From contig NZ_PIQO01000007.1 of assembly GCF_002844575.1 (NCBI RefSeq), positions 1 through 64,000 on the forward strand: DNA of 64,000 nucleotides. The letters run 5' to 3'. Made by a program: the position numbers and the translations under genes. The notes beneath the pieces were generated by a model, which did not search any database, was not told the DNA's origin, and worked only from the letters and a program-made list of their open reading frames with translations. This stretch comes from Heyndrickxia camelliae (GTDB lineage Bacteria; Bacillota; Bacilli; Bacillales; Bacillaceae_C). Positions 59,329-64,000 of this stretch are shown here, one piece after another; position 1 is the first letter of the stretch, and each line of letters begins with the position of its first letter.

Positions 59329-59799
59329 TTATGCAAAGATCTCTTTCCATTCATTTCTCTTCGCAAGCATTTTTCTTGCAATTTCTTGTGCACCTTCTAG
59401 ACTATGGCTGGCAGCCCATCCACATTGCACTTCATTACAAGCAGGTACTTCTGTAGCAGTAAGAACATCATTTAATGTTTTTTCAAGTATGTCTAGCACA
59501 GCTTCATAATCATCGTGATTGATGACAGATAAATAAAAACCGGTTTGGCAGCCCATCGGACTAATATCGACAATTTTATCAGTGTGATTGCGGCTAAATT
59601 CTGCCATCATGTGCTCTAAGGAATGCAAATCAGGCATTTCCATATGCTCTTTATTTGGCTGGCAAAAACGGATGTCATATTTATGAATAACATCTCCGTT
59701 GACCCCTTCTTTTACACCTGCTAAACGCACAAATGGTGCTTTCACTTTCGTATGATCTAAATTAAAGCTTTCTACATTCATTTTCTTTTGTGTTGTCAT
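59329..59799 (-). CDS. luxS: S-ribosylhomocysteine lyase LuxS
   Basis: 156 aa. Metal site HSLEH at residues 59-63 and Cys in [20 protein letters not shown] near 128. Makes homocysteine and the AI-2 precursor DPD. Start behind GAGAGGAGATAAAAATC. It lies between yrrT and mccA, where B. subtilis has mtnN. Confidence 0.97.
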   Translation of the reverse strand: MTTQKKMNVESFNLDHTKVKAPFVRLAGVKEGVNGDVIHKYDIRFCQPNKEHMEMPDLHSLEHMMAEFSRNHTDKIVDISPMGCQTGFYLSVINHDDYEAVLDILEKTLNDVLTATEVPACNEVQCGWAASHSLEGAQEIARKMLAKRNEWKEIFA

Positions 59800-59804
59800 G
59801 ATTT

Positions 59805-60449
59805 TTATCTCCTCTCTTTTTGTGCTTCAATTAACCAAACAAATGGATTTAGTTTTGTAAAGTTTACGGTAAATCCATATTGATCAAAAATATGTTGTAA
59901 CACAGGAATGGTAGTATAATACTCCCGCTGTAAATCTTCTGCAAGTCTATGAAAATTCCTGTCTAAAGATTCCTGGATTTTTTCTTGCTTTGCTTCCTCT
60001 GTTGGGAATACTGTATCCGCAAATATGATGCGGCCACCTTCATGTAATAAATTACTGTACTTTTTAATGGCTATTTCTTTTTCTTCGTCCGTTAAATGAT
60101 GGAAGGCATAGGTACTAACAATCGTATCAATGGGAACATCTATTTTTGGAAAATCTATAAAGTCTCCATCCAAAATGGTAATGTTTTTTAGCTTTTGTTT
60201 GGCAATGGAACGCATCCCTTCTGACGGTTCTATTCCGAAAACATTTAATCCTTTTTCGTTAAGAATCGCTGTTAGATTTCCAGTACCAACGCCAAATTCT
60301 AAAACTGTTCCTTTTGATTTTTTAGCTACTGTAGTAAGTATTTTTTCATAATCTATAAAAACTTCTTCATATTCTGGGTCATGTCCTGTAACTGTTTGAT
60401 CATAGGAATGGGACCATTCATTAAAAAGATCATTAAATTCTCTGCCCAT
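59805..60449 (-). CDS. yrrT: SAM-dependent methyltransferase YrrT
   Basis: 214 aa from ATG at 60449 behind [38 protein letters not shown] motif [20 protein letters not shown], then [20 protein letters not shown]. Matches YrrT, first gene of the sulfur salvage operon in bacilli. Acceptor substrate not known. Confidence 0.88.
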   Translation of the reverse strand: MGREFNDLFNEWSHSYDQTVTGHDPEYEEVFIDYEKILTTVAKKSKGTVLEFGVGTGNLTAILNEKGLNVFGIEPSEGMRSIAKQKLKNITILDGDFIDFPKIDVPIDTIVSTYAFHHLTDEEKEIAIKKYSNLLHEGGRIIFADTVFPTEEAKQEKIQESLDRNFHRLAEDLQREYYTTIPVLQHIFDQYGFTVNFTKLNPFVWLIEAQKERR

Positions 60450-60535
60450 TTCAATTCCCTCATTTCCTATAAAATAACTCAGAATTAACTTTAGCATGGA
60501 TTACATAAAAGTGCAACGATGAAAATTTGCCAAAA

Positions 60536-60563
60536 CAAAAACACCCAATCAGGGTGTTTTTTA
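60536..60563 (-). terminator. Terminator of dabBA
   Basis: AAACACCC and GGGTGTTT arms with T-runs, 16 bases after the dabA stop. Confidence 0.88.
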
Positions 60564-60578
60564 GCGTTATATAATGGG

Positions 60579-63194
60579 TTACCAGTTTTCCCAAATACCT
60601 TTTGGATCAATACTCGCAAGTCGAACCCATCCATTTTGAACTTTTTGTTGAAACGCGGGATTATTATTTAATAACCGTTTAATATATTCCGCAGGTGCTT
60701 GAATGACGATTAGCAAACGAAGCGGAGAATGAAAATACTCCTTATCTGATTTCATAACCGATTGCCAAGGCAACCCGGTTAATAAATCGCTAGCATTCCC
60801 TTGCATGACGCCGAGACCAGCCGTTATGGTCTGTGTTGTTTTATTTCCACTGCCGTAATAGTGAGGCGCTACGGTAGAAGCGTAATATTGCAGATTAATC
60901 CATTGCGCGACCGTACCGGCGCCCGCTATTATGCCAGCTAACATATCACCATTTTCATCTTGTTGCCAATCATAATTATGAAGGAAGGCCCTACCCTCTA
61001 ATTCACTATTCTGAGTAAGTTCACGTTTACCGATGATAAAGGATGCATTACGAGCCAATCCCCATTCGGGACGTACCTCACTCCAATCCTGTGCAAATCG
61101 TTTTGCCTCATCGGTTGGATTTTTATGTTTTAATTGGAGATTCGGTAATTGTGTTAAACGTTCTGCATTTGCATTATCTCTTACTTTGGGTAAAATAGCC
61201 CCCAATCGATCAAATGCCTCTTGTGCAGATGCTGAAAGTTTCGGAACATAAATCCAATGTAATTCCTCGACCGCCGTGTTATGTTCAGCTGCTACGAAAA
61301 CCGTATCTTTAGGGATTTCCATTCCTTCGGCTAAAAGTGCTTCTCGGACTTCGGGAAGATTGCATAACTCCGCTAATACCCTTGCATTGAAACCACTTGA
61401 TGCACCACCACAAGCCCCACAGTCTAGCGAAGAGGCATAAGGATTATTAATGCTTTGACTTCCGTGCCCACAAAAAACGACTAATGGTGAGAGGTTTTTG
61501 GTTAATCCCATCAATTTCAGAGCTTGGCGGGCGTAATTTACCTTCTGTGCTTCTGTAAATCCGATAGGTAACCCTTCTTCCTTTTCATGAACATGATTAA
61601 GGGAGAGCATTGTTTCAGGTTTACGTAACCAATTTTTACGGAGGTTCCGTATCATACGATCCGCTGTTTTAGGAACAAAACTCCTTGTTACCATTTGCAG
61701 ACTAAGTAATGGTCCGCTTACCTCAGGTAAAATTAAGTTTGCCAGTAAATTATGCTTCATCGTTTTAAAAGTATTGTTTAATGAATTTACGGCATTCTTG
61801 CGTTGTTGGTATCGTTTGAGTTCATTTTCATGTTGAAGCTCTTTTATTTTATGTTCCGGCTTAGATATGACCGGCAAGGAAGGATGGCTATGTTTGCTTC
61901 CTAATTCGCTAGTTGCAATCGGTAATCCAAAGAAACCAGCAATTCCAATTGTTTCAAACGGACCTTCCTTTTCAAGATGACGACGAAAACGTTCTGAACG
62001 AACATCTATACAGAATGCGAGCTGAGCTAAAGCATTCTTTTTTTCATTGGTATGGAAGGTGAGAAGTTTCTCACTTAATTGATCTCGATAAGTTTGCTCC
62101 CATGCTTCAAGCCATATTTTCCTGCAAGCCATTTCATCAAATTGATAGGCAAATGTTAAATAATCATTCTGTTCAACGGATGACATATGTGCCCATTTTT
62201 CTATAGAAAGCTTCCCCCAATGAATCCACGATGCTATTAGAGGAACAACCGAAACTTTCTGTGTGGACTGCAAATTGGATAAAGGTAAATACGGTTTTAA
62301 AAGGGCCCATTCCATTGAAATTCGAATAGCTAAATATTCTGTTAGGAGTGCATGTTCATAACTCGATTGCTGTGAACGCCACAATAGCATTCCAGCCCAC
62401 CCTGGCAAGGAGAGTAAATGACCCTCAAGATAATGTTGAATCTCTTGCTTTGGAATCTCTAATGCCGATAACACTACTTCTAATGCAGTAGTTACATCTT
62501 TTGGCCAATCCCTCAGACTTTTGCGCAGACTTTTACTGATGGCAGGGTCATATTGAATAAGTTGTCGCCATGCAGAATAGAACCCCTCTTCACGATTTGG
62601 CATTGTCCAAGTTGCCTGCGATTCATCCAAGTATAACTTACACCATTTAATCATGTAATAATCAAGAATATCAGCGAGTTTTTCCCCGTTTTGTTGTTTT
62701 ACATTCATACTTATTGGTTGTGTATAAGACATGCCGATACTCTCAGTATCCCATTCCTTTATATCCATACTCAATTTTGCTAACTCAGGGGATGATAGAA
62801 GCTCAGAAGGTACATTATCTAATGTTAATGCAGAACGACAATACTGCTCTGCAACCTTCCGTGGTATAGGAAAGGAATGAGAATCCAGCCAACGCTGCAT
62901 AGCTATTTCCACAAAAGCTTCATCAATCTCCCCATTCCTTTTAGCAGATTGTATCATGGAAGCGCTAGGATATATATCAACATCCCTTGTATTCTTTAAC
63001 AATCTTGCTACCTGGTCAAAGGACAGTTTTTCAAGTCCCATCCATGGACTGCGTGCTGCAAATGTAGAAATGGGCCAAAGAGGTGCAATAACATGGCTAG
63101 CTGATTCAACTAAATCTTGAATTTCTTGAAAATCTATATGGCCGTCATTCTGTTTTACATCCTCTTTATTTATAACAGATGTTGCACTCATCAT
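60579..63194 (-). CDS. dabA: Inorganic carbon transporter subunit DabA (DUF2309)
   Basis: 871 aa. Zinc-site residues expected from the DabA family are present: Cys394 and Asp396 in LAFCIDVRSERFRRHLE, His577 in LVVFCGHGSQSINNPYASS and Cys592 in LDCGACGGASSGFNARVLAE. DabA has a beta-carbonic-anhydrase-like site and, with DabB, hydrates CO2 in an energy-coupled way to accumulate bicarbonate. Overlaps dabB by 4 bases. Confidence 0.93.
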   Translation of the reverse strand: MMSATSVINKEDVKQNDGHIDFQEIQDLVESASHVIAPLWPISTFAARSPWMGLEKLSFDQVARLLKNTRDVDIYPSASMIQSAKRNGEIDEAFVEIAMQRWLDSHSFPIPRKVAEQYCRSALTLDNVPSELLSSPELAKLSMDIKEWDTESIGMSYTQPISMNVKQQNGEKLADILDYYMIKWCKLYLDESQATWTMPNREEGFYSAWRQLIQYDPAISKSLRKSLRDWPKDVTTALEVVLSALEIPKQEIQHYLEGHLLSLPGWAGMLLWRSQQSSYEHALLTEYLAIRISMEWALLKPYLPLSNLQSTQKVSVVPLIASWIHWGKLSIEKWAHMSSVEQNDYLTFAYQFDEMACRKIWLEAWEQTYRDQLSEKLLTFHTNEKKNALAQLAFCIDVRSERFRRHLEKEGPFETIGIAGFFGLPIATSELGSKHSHPSLPVISKPEHKIKELQHENELKRYQQRKNAVNSLNNTFKTMKHNLLANLILPEVSGPLLSLQMVTRSFVPKTADRMIRNLRKNWLRKPETMLSLNHVHEKEEGLPIGFTEAQKVNYARQALKLMGLTKNLSPLVVFCGHGSQSINNPYASSLDCGACGGASSGFNARVLAELCNLPEVREALLAEGMEIPKDTVFVAAEHNTAVEELHWIYVPKLSASAQEAFDRLGAILPKVRDNANAERLTQLPNLQLKHKNPTDEAKRFAQDWSEVRPEWGLARNASFIIGKRELTQNSELEGRAFLHNYDWQQDENGDMLAGIIAGAGTVAQWINLQYYASTVAPHYYGSGNKTTQTITAGLGVMQGNASDLLTGLPWQSVMKSDKEYFHSPLRLLIVIQAPAEYIKRLLNNNPAFQQKVQNGWVRLASIDPKGIWENW

Positions 63195-64000
63195 TTATTG
63201 CCTCCCTGAGATAAAAACTTAAGGTAGTTTGGATGACTTTCCACTGCCTTTGGTTGTGCTTCCCCTAATCGAACCAACCAAAGATAAATTACTGTGAAGA
63301 AAACAGAAGAGCGACGTTGAACAATCCACTTGCCAATAATACTGCTGAGCAGCAGTAAACAGACGATAAAGATAATAACTGCCATGGAAAGCTGATTACT
63401 CTGATAAACATTTACTGGCAACCAACCGTAAAGGTAATTGTGAATGATAAGGTATAAAACAGTAAATAACCCCATAAACAATAACCCAGCAATTCGATCG
63501 ATTCTTCCCTCTCCAAACGCTACAAGTTGCTTCCAAGAAAAAGACAAAGACCACCCAATAATTAGGGCACTTATCAACTGGTATCCATTTGCCATGTCCT
63601 GCAGCCAAAATGCAATACCTACAAGGACGGCTAGAATATTCCCAACAACAAGCCATGAATAGGATGTGTTCTTATGGCCATGTGTCGATTTTTCCAAACA
63701 CGGTGCTAACGAACCCGCCTGCAAAAACAGAGTAGCTTTGAATAAACCATGGAATACAAGATGGAAAATAGCTGCTGAATAAGCACCTAACGCACATTGG
63801 ATTAACATAAATCCCATTTGTGCAATTGTTGATCCTACTAACTGCCGCTTATAGTCAACCTGCACCAAACTTATCCCTGTTCCGATAAACACGGAAATAC
63901 TTGCTAGAATTAACAAAATTATTTGTGCTATATTGCCATCAAAAATCGGTGAAAATCTAGTTAATATAACACCACCTGCATTGACTAAACCAGCGTGCAT
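63191..64000 (-). CDS. dabB: DabB (NuoL-like proton channel), N-terminal part outside window
   Basis: 269 residues visible; the start lies beyond the right edge. MHAGLVNAGGVILTRFSPIF, then VDYKRQLVGSTIAQMGFMLI and FHLVFHGLFKATLFLQAGSL are the NuoL/MrpA proton-pump helices with their Lys and His residues. Coupled to dabA, so it is the ion-driven partner and not part of complex I. Several further membrane helices follow to the stop. Confidence 0.9.
   Translation of the reverse strand: MHAGLVNAGGVILTRFSPIFDGNIAQIILLILASISVFIGTGISLVQVDYKRQLVGSTIAQMGFMLIQCALGAYSAAIFHLVFHGLFKATLFLQAGSLAPCLEKSTHGHKNTSYSWLVVGNILAVLVGIAFWLQDMANGYQLISALIIGWSLSFSWKQLVAFGEGRIDRIAGLLFMGLFTVLYLIIHNYLYGWLPVNVYQSNQLSMAVIIFIVCLLLLSSIIGKWIVQRRSSVFFTVIYLWLVRLGEAQPKAVESHPNYLKFLSQGGNK

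Overview
The window is low-GC Firmicute DNA, most consistent with a motile, endospore-forming Bacillaceae bacterium. Gene order and content match Bacillus-type chromosomes (pdaA, yfkD-chaA-yfkF-yfkH-yfkK, map, motAB, floT, queF, mccAB, luxS, dabAB). Ribosome binding sites are strong GGAGG-type and many genes end in classical hairpin-plus-T terminators. No rRNA or tRNA gene and no CRISPR array was recognised.

Positions 1 to about 24,200 are the right part of a siphovirus-type prophage that continues off the left edge. The lysogeny genes run rightward at 22.1-24.1 kb (ImmR-like repressor, ImmA-like protease, integrase). Everything else runs leftward: Cro-like regulator and excisionase, antirepressor, DnaD-like and DnaB replication genes, a set of very small early genes, an ArpU-type late regulator, then DNA methylase, HNH, terminase, portal, protease, capsid, connector and tail genes up to the tape measure gene at the edge. 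Two structural genes carry recoding signals. The capsid gene ends in CCC TGA, with an immunoglobulin-like (FnIII) extension in the +1 frame. The tail chaperone gene has an A8 slippery run leading into a -1 frame extension. Two genes run against the local direction with their own terminators: an Abi-alpha/DUF4393 gene at 14.0 kb and an unrecognised 105-aa gene at 20.8 kb. These are the best candidates for phage-borne accessory (defence-like) genes. The prophage lies just beyond the 3' end of a 23S rRNA uracil methyltransferase gene.

From 24.2 to 64 kb the DNA is ordinary chromosome. Its parts are: RNA methylation and spore cortex deacetylase genes; a class I fumarase; the yfkD/chaA/yfkF/yfkH/yfkK block; methionine aminopeptidase; motAB behind a clear sigma-D promoter; flavohaemoglobin hmp with two NsrR-type operators and a divergent nsrR; M29 aminopeptidase; an MFS exporter; yteA; hutH preceded by a leader peptide and attenuator-like terminator; a two-gene YcgR/YcgQ-like permease; mreBH; a flotillin-NfeD operon; a gamma-class carbonic anhydrase; queF-yhhQ behind a preQ1-I riboswitch; the sulfur salvage operon yrrT-luxS-mccA-mccB; and the dabB-dabA inorganic carbon transporter at the right edge.

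Structures not explained by genes include two unlinked arrays of degenerate repeats with an exact 21-bp period, four 11-bp tandem repeats beside the late-gene regulator, and a cluster of DnaA-box-like sites.
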